A stretch of DNA of 59,020 bases from Methanocorpusculum vombati. GTDB taxonomy: Archaea; Halobacteriota; Methanomicrobia; Methanomicrobiales; Methanocorpusculaceae. The position numbers and the translations under genes are program-made. This document shows, in pieces, positions 29,168-37,990 of the stretch. Position 1 is the first letter of the stretch, and every line of letters starts with the position of its first letter. The notes under the pieces are model-generated. The model was not told the origin of the DNA, ran no database searches, and was given only the letters and a program-made list of their open reading frames with translations. The stretch covers positions 1 through 59,020 of the forward strand of contig NZ_JAPTGC010000011.1 of NCBI RefSeq assembly GCF_026891935.1. The letters are read 5' to 3'.

Positions 29168-30406
29168 ATGTCAGCAAAAGGCGATATGTACTACGCATGG
29201 ACCAAGTCCTGCGATATCAAAGGCGAGTGCGGCGGAGCTGTCATCTCCCTCCTGAAGTATGCGCTTGAGAACAAGATTGTGGATGTTGTTCTGACCGTGA
29301 AGAAAGGTGTCGATGTCTATGACCCGCAGCCGGTCTTCATTACCAACCCAGCAGACCTTGACTCCTGTGCAGGGTCCCTCCACTGCGGAACGCTGCTTCT
29401 GCCAAAACTCATCAAGAAGTACCTGAACGGTGCAAAAGACATCAAAGTCGCCGTCACCTGCAAGGGATGTGATGCAAAGGCGCTCCTGGAACTGGGCAAA
29501 CGCCAGCAGATCAATCTGGACAATGTCATCTCCATTGGTCTCAACTGTGGCGGTTCCGTCTCTCCGATGCCGGCACGCAGAATGATCCGTGAGAAGTACG
29601 GGGTCAACCCTGACGATGTCGTAAAAGAGGAGATCGACAAGGGTAAGTTCATCATCTTCACCAAGGACGGTCAGGAGAAAGGTATCTCGATTGACGAGCT
29701 GGAAGAGGAAGGATACGGACGCCGCAAGAACTGCCAGCGCTGTGAGACCAAGGTTCCGCGTCAGTGCGATCTCGCATGCGGTAACTGGGGTGTTATCGGT
29801 GAGAAGGCAGGTAAGGCAACCTTTGTTGAGATCTGCTCAGAGAAGGGTGCGATGCTCTTTGATGCAGCACAGAAGGCAGGAGCAATCGATTCCTGTGCAC
29901 CAGAGGCAAAGGGCCTTGAGATCCGCGGAAAGATCGAGAACGTCATGATCAAGATGGGAAAGAAGGCGCAGGAGAAGCAGTTCGCCGAACTCGGAACCGG
30001 AACTGAGAGACTCAACAAGATCATGCAGCAGTCCTCCAAGTGTATCAAATGCTACGGCTGTATTGAGAACTGTCCGATCTGTTACTGTGTCGAGTGTTCG
30101 ACGAAGAAACCGCACCTGGTCCGCCCGGGAATCATTCCGCCGGACTTCATGTTCCAGATGATCCGCTTTGCCCACATTGCGGACTCCTGTATCAACTGCG
30201 GTCAGTGCAGTGAACTCTGTCCGATGGACATTCCGAACTCACTCTATATGCACGCCCAGCAGGTAGAACTTGAAAAGATGTTCGGCCACAAGCCGGGTTA
30301 CGACATGACGATGCCGGTCCTCTCCTATGCTGAGGAGACCGAGGAACGTGCACGTCTCAATGCAACCGGCTCGGACATGATCTTTGAAAACGTCTTCAAA
30401 GAGTAA
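29168..30406 (+). CDS. fdhB: F420-type formate dehydrogenase beta subunit (copy 1)
   Basis: This 412-residue subunit transfers electrons from FdhA to F420 through FAD and Fe-S clusters. The N-terminal domain starts MSAKGDMYYAWTKS and carries GECGGA and KGCDAKA; the middle RCETKVPRQ...DLACGNWGV region is shared with FrhB-type F420-binding proteins. The C-terminus has two [4Fe-4S] motifs, CIKCYGCIENCPICYC and CINCGQCSELCP. It can also dock to heterodisulfide reductase complexes in Methanomicrobiales, which is family knowledge. A terminator-like hairpin follows before carbonic anhydrase. Confidence 0.96.
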   Translation: MSAKGDMYYAWTKSCDIKGECGGAVISLLKYALENKIVDVVLTVKKGVDVYDPQPVFITNPADLDSCAGSLHCGTLLLPKLIKKYLNGAKDIKVAVTCKGCDAKALLELGKRQQINLDNVISIGLNCGGSVSPMPARRMIREKYGVNPDDVVKEEIDKGKFIIFTKDGQEKGISIDELEEEGYGRRKNCQRCETKVPRQCDLACGNWGVIGEKAGKATFVEICSEKGAMLFDAAQKAGAIDSCAPEAKGLEIRGKIENVMIKMGKKAQEKQFAELGTGTERLNKIMQQSSKCIKCYGCIENCPICYCVECSTKKPHLVRPGIIPPDFMFQMIRFAHIADSCINCGQCSELCPMDIPNSLYMHAQQVELEKMFGHKPGYDMTMPVLSYAEETEERARLNATGSDMIFENVFKE

Positions 30407-30435
30407 TCTTTCTCACATACTTTTTCCGGACATGT

Positions 30436-30479
30436 ATCCGGGCTGCCTTACGGGCAGACCGGATGCGTCTCCTCTTTTT
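30436..30479 (+). terminator. hairpin and T-tract between fdhB1 and carbonic anhydrase 1
   Basis: ATCCGG-G-CTGCC (30436-30447), loop TTACG, then GGCAG-A-CCGGAT (30453-30464) form an 11-bp stem with one mismatch. Five T residues follow at 30475-30479. It probably terminates or attenuates fdhAB transcription before the carbonic anhydrase gene. Confidence 0.6.
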
Positions 30480-30507
30480 CACAACAGACAACAAGGTGAT
30501 ACAGAAA

Positions 30508-31095
30508 ATGATTGATAGTTTCATTGAAGGCAACAAGATTTTCCTCGAGAAGGATTTCGAGCGGAAAAAGGATCGGTATATGACTCTGGTCGAGTCCCAG
30601 CACCCGACGGTTCTGTGGATCGGCTGTTCCGATTCGCGTGTCAATGCGGAGCGGATTACCCACTGCCGTGCGGGAGAGTTGTTTACCCACCGAAACATCG
30701 GCAACATTGTTCCCACGCATGACTGGAACTTTGCAACGGTTCTTGAGTATGCCGTGCGTCATCTTAAAGTCAAGGATATTGTGATCTGCGGTCACTCCGA
30801 CTGCGGTGCACTCAAGGCACTTGATGCAGATATGACGGGCGATGCCTATATTCCGATGTGGATCAACAATGCCCGTGAAGCCCAGGTCCGGGTTGATGCA
30901 CGGCTCGGTAAGCCCGCATCAACTCCTGAAGAGAAGGCAGCACGCAAAAAAGAGATTGAGATCGAAAATATCCGTCTCCAGATGGAGCATCTCAGAACCT
31001 ATCCGCTGGTCACCGATGCGGAAAAGAGCGGGGCTCTGGAGGTGCACGGATTATACTATGATCTGAACACCGGCGTTCTTTCCAGAATTGCCTGA
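30508..31095 (+). CDS. beta-class carbonic anhydrase (copy 1)
   Basis: This 195-residue zinc enzyme interconverts CO2 and bicarbonate. Zinc ligands Cys40, His96 and Cys99 and the Asp42-Arg44 dyad sit in CSDSR and CGHSDCG. The chosen ATG has GGTGAT about 9 bases upstream and matches copy 2; a longer frame to 30463 runs into the terminator hairpin. Location after fdhAB suggests it supplies or removes CO2 for formate metabolism. It is nearly identical to copy 2, with 5 amino-acid differences at positions 10, 159, 164, 169 and 174. Confidence 0.95.
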   Translation: MIDSFIEGNKIFLEKDFERKKDRYMTLVESQHPTVLWIGCSDSRVNAERITHCRAGELFTHRNIGNIVPTHDWNFATVLEYAVRHLKVKDIVICGHSDCGALKALDADMTGDAYIPMWINNAREAQVRVDARLGKPASTPEEKAARKKEIEIENIRLQMEHLRTYPLVTDAEKSGALEVHGLYYDLNTGVLSRIA

Positions 31096-31178
31096 ATATT
31101 TTACCTCACATTTTTCCGGAACATATCATCCGGCTGCATATCCCAATTGCTTTTGATTTTCCCGGTTCCTGTAACCAT

Positions 31179-32138
31179 TCAGCAACCCTGCCAGAGATGC
31201 ACCTCCACCTCTTCTCCTGCCTCATGCCCGTCAACTCCTGCCGGTACCCGGAGATACCCGTCACTGTGGACAAGGGTATTCAGCAGCCCTGACTTCCCCA
31301 GACATGGTTCCACCGTTCCATCCGGACGGAACTTTACCCGGACCAGATCTTCGCGTCCCCGTTCCGACGGAAAACTCATCGAAAGAACCGCTCTAACAGT
31401 CCGCTCCACAGCCGGCTCTCCCGTCATTTTTCGCAGCATCGGGGTCACAAACACCTGCGTAATCATATACACTGAAGCCGGATTTCCCGGAAGTCCAATC
31501 ACTGGTGTGTCTTTTGCCGTTCCGATGATTAACGGTTTTCCCGGCGCAACCGAGACTCCATGGATCCGTACGGTTCCAAGCTGTGCAATTACCCCTGCCG
31601 TCACATCCCGTTCATCCTTTGAACTTCCTCCCGAAACCACCACCAGATCACACTCCTCTGCCGCACGCCGTAATGTCTCGGTCAGTTTTTCGGCCACATC
31701 CGGTACAATTCCATAAAATACCGGGATTGCTCCAAAATCACGGAGATACGAGATCAGGAGCGTACTGTTCGCATCCCGAATCTGTCCCGTCATCACCTTT
31801 GATGCCGGTGGAACCAGTTCATTCCCGGTCGAAATAACTCCGACCCGCGGCTGCCGCACAACCGGTACCGGATCGATACACAGCGCTGCCAGCCCTCCTA
31901 CATCCCGCGCAGAAAGAATCGTCCCCTCCGCAAACACTGTTTCTCCTTCAGAAATCACCTCATCCAGCATTTCATTTGACAAAACACTATTTTTTTGCAC
32001 AACAATCGGCTTTGCAAGCACTCTGCCGCACGCTTTCTCCAGTGGAATCATCTCCTCCGGCAGCCGTTTTGCCATCTCAATCAGTGTCTCTGCTGCTGTC
32101 TCCGCCGACACCAGATGTAAAAACCTGGTTGACCTCAT
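31179..32138 (-). CDS. moeA: molybdopterin molybdenumtransferase MoeA, shortened
   Basis: This 319-residue protein inserts Mo or W into adenylylated pterin. The core VGVISTGNELV (residues about 95-105), GQIRDANSTLL, VVVSGGSSKDERD and VIGLPGNPASVYM motifs are intact, and the C-terminal domain is present. MoeA is normally about 400 residues; here LAKPIVVQK runs almost directly into EGETVFAEGTILSARDVGGL, so most of domain II, with its DGYA-type motif, is missing. The ATG at 32138 has a GGGAGG ribosome-binding site. It serves the surrounding formate and formylmethanofuran dehydrogenases. Confidence 0.88.
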   Translation of the reverse strand: MRSTRFLHLVSAETAAETLIEMAKRLPEEMIPLEKACGRVLAKPIVVQKNSVLSNEMLDEVISEGETVFAEGTILSARDVGGLAALCIDPVPVVRQPRVGVISTGNELVPPASKVMTGQIRDANSTLLISYLRDFGAIPVFYGIVPDVAEKLTETLRRAAEECDLVVVSGGSSKDERDVTAGVIAQLGTVRIHGVSVAPGKPLIIGTAKDTPVIGLPGNPASVYMITQVFVTPMLRKMTGEPAVERTVRAVLSMSFPSERGREDLVRVKFRPDGTVEPCLGKSGLLNTLVHSDGYLRVPAGVDGHEAGEEVEVHLWQGC

Positions 32139-32146
32139 AAAAACCT

Positions 32147-32165
32147 CCCGCATCCTGCATGCGGG
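32147..32165 (-). promoter_or_regulatory. hairpin over the moeA ribosome-binding site
   Basis: CCCGCAT (32147-32153) and ATGCGGG (32159-32165) form a perfect 7-bp stem with a 5-base loop. On the moeA mRNA the stem's 3' arm includes the GGG of the GGGAGG ribosome-binding site. It could limit translation; the TATA-like GGTATAATGC lies about 30 bases upstream. A role is inference. Confidence 0.4.
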
Positions 32166-32242
32166 TACAAAATTATCCCGGATATCTCACGCATTATACC
32201 TAACAAAATCGTTTACAAACCACATAATAGTTAGTATCTGCC

Positions 32243-32701
32243 ATGCCTCACCGCAACAACAGATTTTATATGGAAAAAAACGTAGAATATCTCACCGTGA
32301 GAGACAGCATTCTTACCGAGCGCCAGAAGACCGTTCTCCAGTGCCGAAAGATGGGAATGACCCAGCAGCAGATCTCTGAAATGCTTCAGACGAACAAATC
32401 CAATATCAGTCTCATCGAAAAATCTGCGCTCAAAAATGTCCGCATGGCAAAAGATGTCCTTGAGTTCGTGTACTCCATGGATGCCATTCACATCTGTGTT
32501 CTCAAACGGGGAACTGATATCAATCACGCGCCCCAGACTCTGTATGAAGCAGCCCAGCCGCTCGGCATCAAAATTCAATACGACATCGGTGCGCTTGTTA
32601 CCCAGATTCGCATCGCTGTTCCGGAAAAACTCCGTGATGCAACCGTTCGATCCGACATTCACATCTACCTCAACGAAACCGGTATTCTCTACATAGGATA
32701 A
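32243..32701 (+). CDS. Tfx-family transcriptional regulator
   Basis: This 152-residue DNA-binding protein has an N-terminal helix-turn-helix, LTERQKTVLQCRKMGMTQ (about residues 24-41) followed by ISEMLQTNKSNISLIEK, and a C-terminal domain. It closely resembles Tfx of Methanothermobacter, which binds near the molybdenum formylmethanofuran dehydrogenase promoter. Here the fmd operon lies 6 kb downstream and fdhA2 begins 4 bases after the stop, suggesting metal-dependent control of these genes. An internal ATG at 32270 is an alternative start. Confidence 0.88.
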   Translation: MPHRNNRFYMEKNVEYLTVRDSILTERQKTVLQCRKMGMTQQQISEMLQTNKSNISLIEKSALKNVRMAKDVLEFVYSMDAIHICVLKRGTDINHAPQTLYEAAQPLGIKIQYDIGALVTQIRIAVPEKLRDATVRSDIHIYLNETGILYIG

Positions 32702-32705
32702 CCCA

Positions 32706-34742
32706 ATGGACCTGAAGTATGTTCCCACCACCTGCCCCTACTGCGGGACGGGATGCAGTCTCTATCTCGTCGTACGGGACGGCAGAGTTGTCGGGGTCGC
32801 TCCATCTACGCGCTCTCCCGTTAACGAAGGCAAACTCTGTCCCCGCGGCATGTCTTCCTGGAAATTCATCAACAGCCCCGACCGCCTGACCCGCCCCCTT
32901 ATCCGCAAAGACGGCACTCTCGTTCCTGTCTCCTGGACCGAAGCTGTGTTGTTGATCGCCGAGCGGTTCCGGCACTACCGTCCCTCCGAGTTCTGTGTTC
33001 TTTCTTCGCCGAGGACGTCCAACGAAGACAACTATGTTATGATGAAGTTTGCCCGGGGTGTTCTGAAAACCAACCATATCGATCACTGCGAACGGCTCTG
33101 TCATGCTTCCATCGTTGAACCACTCGCGGACTCCTTCGGGTGTCAGGCGATGACCGGCAGCATCCCTGATCTCTCAACTGCCCGGACGATCTTTGTCATT
33201 GGTTCCAATGCCTTCGCTCAGCATCCGCTGATCGGCCGCCGGATCGCACTCGCCCAAAAACGCGGCGCGACCTACATCTGTGCCGACCCCCGGCGCACCT
33301 TCACCGGCGAAGGAGCGGATCTTTCTCTTCAGTTCCATGCAGGGACCGATGTCCTGCTCCTCAACGGCATCATGCAGGAAATTCTGCAGAACGGATGGGA
33401 AAACACTGCCTTTATTGCGGAACGTACCCGGGGATTTGCCGAGTTCAAAAATATCATCATGGATCCTGCCTATTCGGTTTCCGCTGTTTCCGCAGCGACC
33501 GGAGTTCCCGAAGACCACATTAGACGCGCGGCATTCCTCCTTGCCCAGCCGGACTGTATTGTCATCTACTCAACCGGCATCACCAAACAGGGGGACAGTG
33601 CGGCAAATATCCACAGTATCGCCAATCTCCAGCTTCTGACCGGAAATATCGGCCGTCCGGGAACCGGTATCAATCCTCTCCGCGGTCAGAACAACATTCA
33701 GGGTGCCTGCGACATGGGGGCACAGCCGTTCTATTTCACCGGCTATCAGCGTGTTGACGATGCAGTTGTCCACAAAAAATTCACCGATGCCTGGCAGTTC
33801 CCCGACGGTATTGCCCCTGCTATCTGCGGTTATGAAATCACGGAAATGATGGATACCCTGATCTCCGGCAGTGGCGAACTCAAAGCCATGTATATTATGG
33901 GTGAAAACCCTGTCCTCTCTGATCTTGATATAAACCATGCAAAAGCAGCCCTGACCAATCTTGAGTTTCTCGTTGTCCAGGACATTTTCTTCAACGAAAC
34001 CTGCGAGTTTGCTGACGTCGTGCTGCCTGCAGTCTGCTTTGCCGAACGCGACGGTACGCAGACCAGTACCGAACGACGGATACAGCGGTGGCACAGAGCA
34101 GCAACCCCGCCGGGTGAAGCAAAAGCCGACTGGCGAATCATCGCTGACATCGCCGCAGCGCTTGGCTATGCGGATCAGTTTCCCTGGTCCTCTTACGACG
34201 AAATTTTTACCGAGATTGCCTCACTCACTCCTCAGTATGCAGGCCTCGATTACGACAGGCTTGAGACTCCGGACGGTATGCAGTGGCCGTGCCCCACTGC
34301 CGTTCATCCCGGAACTCCGCATCTGTACACCGACCGGTTCGCAACCGCCGATGGTCTTGGCATCTTTCTTCCTGCTGTGTGGCATTCTCCTAGGGAAACC
34401 ACTGATACAGAATACCCGTTCAGATTTACCACCGGCCGCTGCATCTTCCACTGGGATACCGGGACAATGGCACGCAAAAGTACCAGTACCGGAGAATCAG
34501 GCTGGGTCGAGATCAACAGTACCGACGCCGGACGGCTTGGTATTGAATCCGGCGATCCGGTCCGCATTATTACCCGCGACAGCGCAACCTCTGCCGTTGC
34601 CCGGGTCACCACGGAAATTCTGCCGGGCACCCTCTTCATGCCATCGCACTATGTTGAGTTCGAGACCAGAGAACTTGTACAAAACACGGTAACCGGTCGT
34701 GATGCAGGCAGCCGGCCTGCAAAAATTGAAAAAATTAGGTAA
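32706..34742 (+). CDS. fdhA: formate dehydrogenase alpha subunit paralogue without adjacent fdhB
   Basis: This 678-residue protein keeps the full FdhA architecture: cluster ligands Cys10, 13, 17 and 45, catalytic Cys132-His133 (CERLCHAS), and the LRGQNN arginine. It differs from the other copies around the active site (CHASIVEPL in place of CHAPTVAGL). No fdhB follows; the next gene is on the opposite strand and overlaps its 3' end by 8 bases. It shares a transcript with the Tfx regulator. It may use an FdhB from another locus, or a different acceptor. Confidence 0.92.
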   Translation: MDLKYVPTTCPYCGTGCSLYLVVRDGRVVGVAPSTRSPVNEGKLCPRGMSSWKFINSPDRLTRPLIRKDGTLVPVSWTEAVLLIAERFRHYRPSEFCVLSSPRTSNEDNYVMMKFARGVLKTNHIDHCERLCHASIVEPLADSFGCQAMTGSIPDLSTARTIFVIGSNAFAQHPLIGRRIALAQKRGATYICADPRRTFTGEGADLSLQFHAGTDVLLLNGIMQEILQNGWENTAFIAERTRGFAEFKNIIMDPAYSVSAVSAATGVPEDHIRRAAFLLAQPDCIVIYSTGITKQGDSAANIHSIANLQLLTGNIGRPGTGINPLRGQNNIQGACDMGAQPFYFTGYQRVDDAVVHKKFTDAWQFPDGIAPAICGYEITEMMDTLISGSGELKAMYIMGENPVLSDLDINHAKAALTNLEFLVVQDIFFNETCEFADVVLPAVCFAERDGTQTSTERRIQRWHRAATPPGEAKADWRIIADIAAALGYADQFPWSSYDEIFTEIASLTPQYAGLDYDRLETPDGMQWPCPTAVHPGTPHLYTDRFATADGLGIFLPAVWHSPRETTDTEYPFRFTTGRCIFHWDTGTMARKSTSTGESGWVEINSTDAGRLGIESGDPVRIITRDSATSAVARVTTEILPGTLFMPSHYVEFETRELVQNTVTGRDAGSRPAKIEKIR

Positions 34743-34920
34743 AACAGCCAAACATACAGTGGCGCAGTTTTATTCCTTCCTTGTTGCAGTATTCTCCCAG
34801 AGATGCCGGTTCAATCCCGTATTTTTTGCAGATGGCCTGTGCCTTCGGGCAGGTTATCTCTGATCCTATCTGCTCAGCGGTAAATGCTGCGCGGATTTGT
34901 TCCTCAGAACTGGTTGCCAT
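34735..34920 (-). CDS. small Cys-rich hypothetical protein
   Basis: This 61-residue protein has five cysteines (24, 31, 45, 55 and 59), four of them in the C-terminal half as CKKYGIEPASLGEYC followed by CMFGC near the end. The spacing suggests a metal site. The context, between an orphan fdhA and the tungstate transporter, hints at a role in Mo/W metabolism. No ribosome-binding site is clear at the ATG. I recognise no named family. It overlaps fdhA2 tail to tail by 8 bases. Confidence 0.65.
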   Translation of the reverse strand: MATSSEEQIRAAFTAEQIGSEITCPKAQAICKKYGIEPASLGEYCNKEGIKLRHCMFGCFT

Positions 34921-35119
34921 GGGAATATCGTAGGAGTTTCTTCGCTATATTGTTCGCGGTTTTCTCCAGCACGCCAGAACAACGGAGAATTTCCTTGCCG
35001 GAAATCACATCTGTTTGACAATCAGTGTCGTCTAATGACATCATGTTAAATGTCCACGTCATTGTTAATTTAATCAACTATACTCCTTTTATCTCAGAAG
35101 TGACATATGAAATATCCTG

Positions 35120-36145
35120 ATGAAGAAAGTATTACCTGTGTTTGGTATGGTTCTTCTGATTGTCGCAGTTATCCTTACTGCCGGGTGTGTGGGCACTCCG
35201 GGCGAGGAAACCGGCACTCAGACTGCAACTCCGACCGCAACCACGACTGCAACTCCGACCGCGACCCCCACCACCGGGGCAGCGCCGGACCAGCTGAAGA
35301 TCGCAACCACTACGTCCCTGTATGATACCGGTCTTCTCGACTCTGTGCAGGACTATTATCTGAAAACCTATAACGTTGATCTCCTGATCACGTCCCAGGG
35401 AACCGGTAAGGCAATCCAGTCCGCAAAGAACGGCGATGTTGATGTCCTTTTAGTCCACTCCCCGTCTCAGGAAGCCGCATTCATTGATGAGGGCTATGGT
35501 GTCAACCACCGCGGTATTGCCTACAACTACTTCCTGATCGTCGGCCCCGAGTCCGATCCGGCAGGCATCAAAGGCATGACTCCTGAGGAGGGTCTCACCA
35601 AGCTGAAGAACCTTGGCGAGTCCGGTGAGAGCAACGTTATCTTCGTTTCCCGCGGTGACAACTCCGGAACCCACTCTGCAGAGAAGAACATCTGGAAGGC
35701 AGCAGGCTTCAACTATACTGCAAACATCAGCGGCAACCCGGGTACCTGGTACGTTGAGACCGGTTCCGGTATGGGCGACACTCTGACCGTTTCCGGCCAG
35801 AAGCAGGCATACACCCTGACCGATGAGGCGACGTTCCTGACCTACAAGAAGAACAACGACCTCCAGCTTGTTCCGATCATTGATGAAGGCGAGTCTCTTC
35901 TGAACCGCTACACCGTCATGACCATCAACCCGGAGAAGTATTCGAACACGAACGTGAAAGCTGCAACCGACTTCACCAACTGGCTCATCTCCAAAGAGGG
36001 TCAGAAATTTATTGGTGACTACGGTACCGAGACCTACGGCAAATCCCTGTTTGTCCCGATGAGCTCTCTTGCAGACAGCACGGTTCCGCCGTTCAGCATC
36101 GACTGTACCACGCCGGTGACTGTTCCGACCGTTGCAACTGCATAA
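35120..36145 (+). CDS. tupA: tungstate/molybdate ABC transporter substrate-binding lipoprotein
   Basis: This 341-residue lipoprotein has a signal peptide ending in LTAGC with Cys23 as lipidation site, then a Thr/Pro-rich linker (residues about 28-53) and a PBP-like domain. ATTTSLYDTGLLD, SQGTGKAIQSAKNGDVDVLLVHSP and SRGDNSGTHSAEK are the TupA signature residues that bind the oxyanion. It feeds the TupBC permease. The upstream region has TATA-like CTATACT near 35078 and an inverted repeat at 35034-35063. The start lacks a strong ribosome-binding site. Confidence 0.94.
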   Translation: MKKVLPVFGMVLLIVAVILTAGCVGTPGEETGTQTATPTATTTATPTATPTTGAAPDQLKIATTTSLYDTGLLDSVQDYYLKTYNVDLLITSQGTGKAIQSAKNGDVDVLLVHSPSQEAAFIDEGYGVNHRGIAYNYFLIVGPESDPAGIKGMTPEEGLTKLKNLGESGESNVIFVSRGDNSGTHSAEKNIWKAAGFNYTANISGNPGTWYVETGSGMGDTLTVSGQKQAYTLTDEATFLTYKKNNDLQLVPIIDEGESLLNRYTVMTINPEKYSNTNVKAATDFTNWLISKEGQKFIGDYGTETYGKSLFVPMSSLADSTVPPFSIDCTTPVTVPTVATA

Positions 36146-36192
36146 ATCCCCACTTATTTTTTTCTTTTTCCGGCAACTGTGTGTGGTGAGCA

Positions 36193-36903
36193 ATGGACGA
36201 CATCGTTAACGGTATCATCGAAGCATTTCAGCTGATCATTACCATGGACCATGAGGTCATGGAGATCGCCCAGCGAAGTCTGACCGTCTCAATGGAGGCA
36301 ACGATCATTGCCGCCCTGATTGCAATCCCGCTTGGTGCGGTTATTTACTACTTTTCGTTCCGGGGGAAACGGATTGTGATTGGAACGATTCAGACCCTGT
36401 ATGCACTGCCGACGGTTCTTGTCGGTCTTTTGGTGTATCTGCTGGTCTCCAATGCCGGGCCGCTTGGAATGTTTCGGATGTTGTACACGACGAACGCGAT
36501 GGTGTTTGCGCAGATACTTTTGATCATTCCGATCATTGCCGGTCTTACAATTGCCGGACTTTCCAGTCTTGACAAAGAGATGAAGTACACGATTCAGTCG
36601 CTGAACGCGAGTGCGTTTCAGGCGATTGTCACGCTTTGCCGTGAAGCAAAGTTTGCGATTCTTTCCGGCGTTATGCTCGCGTTCGGCCGGGCAATTGCCG
36701 AGGTCGGTGCGGTGATGATGGTCGGCGGCAATATCCGCCACTTTACCCGCACTCTGACCACGGCAATCTCGCTGAACACATCAATGGGCGAGTTTGCAAC
36801 CTCCATTGCGCTCGGTATTATTTTATTGTCCATTGCACTGATCGTGAACTTCGGTATGAATCTGATTCAGACCCGTCATATGGGAGGAGAAAAGGATGTC
36901 TGA
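36193..36903 (+). CDS. tupB: tungstate ABC transporter permease
   Basis: This 236-residue inner-membrane permease has about five to six membrane segments, the first near residues 30-55 (ATIIAALIAIPLGAVIYYF). The cytoplasmic loop EAKFAILSGVMLAFGRAIAEVGAVMMVGGN is the EAA-type ATPase contact of TupB/CysTW-like permeases. It follows tupA by 47 bases and overlaps tupC by 8 bases. Confidence 0.93.
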   Translation: MDDIVNGIIEAFQLIITMDHEVMEIAQRSLTVSMEATIIAALIAIPLGAVIYYFSFRGKRIVIGTIQTLYALPTVLVGLLVYLLVSNAGPLGMFRMLYTTNAMVFAQILLIIPIIAGLTIAGLSSLDKEMKYTIQSLNASAFQAIVTLCREAKFAILSGVMLAFGRAIAEVGAVMMVGGNIRHFTRTLTTAISLNTSMGEFATSIALGIILLSIALIVNFGMNLIQTRHMGGEKDV

Positions 36904-37990
36904 AGAACCAGTACTGTGTCTTAACCGCATCAGCCGGATTTATGGAGAAAAACACGCTCTTGAAGAGGTAAGCCTGTCAGTTTCACGGGGGGAGGTTCTT
37001 GCGGTGATTGGTCCTTCGGGTGCAGGTAAAAGTACTCTGATGCGTATCTGTGATATGCTTGAGGAGCCGAGCTCCGGTGAGGTTATGCTGTTTGGTACGC
37101 CGGTCACAAAGAAAACCCGCAAATCTCTTCGGGAACGGGTGGGTATTCTGTTCCAGAAGACGGTGCTGTTTGACCGCAGCGTTACCGATAACGTGGGGCT
37201 TGGCCTGAAGTATCATGGTTGTTCTCCTGATGAAATCCGCAGACGTACCGCTGCATGCCTGAAAAGTCTGGGGATGGAGGAGTACGGATGCCGGAATGCC
37301 CGGACCCTGTCGGGCGGGGAAGGTCAGCGGATAGCCTTTGCCCGTGTACTGCTGACCGGTCCGGATCTGCTTCTGCTTGATGAACCGACGGCGAATCTCG
37401 ATCCTCTTGCAACGAAGATGCTGGAGGATATGATCCGTTCCGAGAATGCGGTACACAACACGACCATTATTCTCAATACCCATGATCAGAGCCAGGGCAT
37501 GCGGCTCGCCGACCGGGTTGCAGTCCTGATGAACGGCAGAATTGTGCAGACAGGTACGCCGGACGAGGTGTTTTATCATCCTGCAACTGTTGAGGCAGCC
37601 CGTTTTGTCGGGTTTCAGACACTAATTGAGGGGACGGTGCTGACTGTTGCGGAAGGTTGTGCCACGGTCAAAACCGATGCCGGTCTGATCCGTGCACCTG
37701 CAGGGTTCGCCTGTCCGGGAGATACCGTAACGGTTGCGCTCCGCAGCGAAGAGATCACCGTTTCCCTTTCCGATGCCGACATCCCGGATTTGAGGGAAGG
37801 TGTCTCCGGCACGGTCTGTTCGGTCAGAAAACTCGGGCCGGTGATTGAGATTATTGCCGACTGCGGCGTTTTGATCACTGCCCTGGTTCCTGCCCGTCAT
37901 CACATTGCCGATGTTTTTGCCACAGGAACCCGGGTACGGCTTTCCTGGCAGTTTTCTCTGGTGCATCTGATTCCTGCTGTTGTCAAATAG
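36896..37990 (+). CDS. tupC: tungstate ABC transporter ATP-binding protein
   Basis: This 364-residue ATPase powers tungstate uptake. Walker A is IGPSGAGKST, the signature is TLSGGEGQRIAFARV, Walker B is LLLLDEPTANLD, and the switch histidine is in LNTHDQ. Residues after about 240 form a TOBE/MOP-like oxyanion-binding extension with the repeated pattern SGTVCSVRKLGPVIEI, which likely senses intracellular tungstate or molybdate. The length fits ABC ATPases of the Tup/Mod type with such a domain. Confidence 0.93.
   Translation: MSEEPVLCLNRISRIYGEKHALEEVSLSVSRGEVLAVIGPSGAGKSTLMRICDMLEEPSSGEVMLFGTPVTKKTRKSLRERVGILFQKTVLFDRSVTDNVGLGLKYHGCSPDEIRRRTAACLKSLGMEEYGCRNARTLSGGEGQRIAFARVLLTGPDLLLLDEPTANLDPLATKMLEDMIRSENAVHNTTIILNTHDQSQGMRLADRVAVLMNGRIVQTGTPDEVFYHPATVEAARFVGFQTLIEGTVLTVAEGCATVKTDAGLIRAPAGFACPGDTVTVALRSEEITVSLSDADIPDLREGVSGTVCSVRKLGPVIEIIADCGVLITALVPARHHIADVFATGTRVRLSWQFSLVHLIPAVVK

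Noticed and set aside
27459-29198. A 579-codon open frame antisense to fdhA1
   Set aside because: It is a shadow caused by the strong third-position bias of fdhA1. It reads as Val/Cys/Asp-rich sequence without family motifs, has no promoter, and fdhA1 is fully supported.
35107-35325. A 72-codon frame overlapping the 5' end of tupA
   Set aside because: It reads out of frame through the Thr/Pro linker of TupA and gives Ser/Asp/Arg/His-rich repeats with no meaning; TupA has a clear signal peptide and domain.
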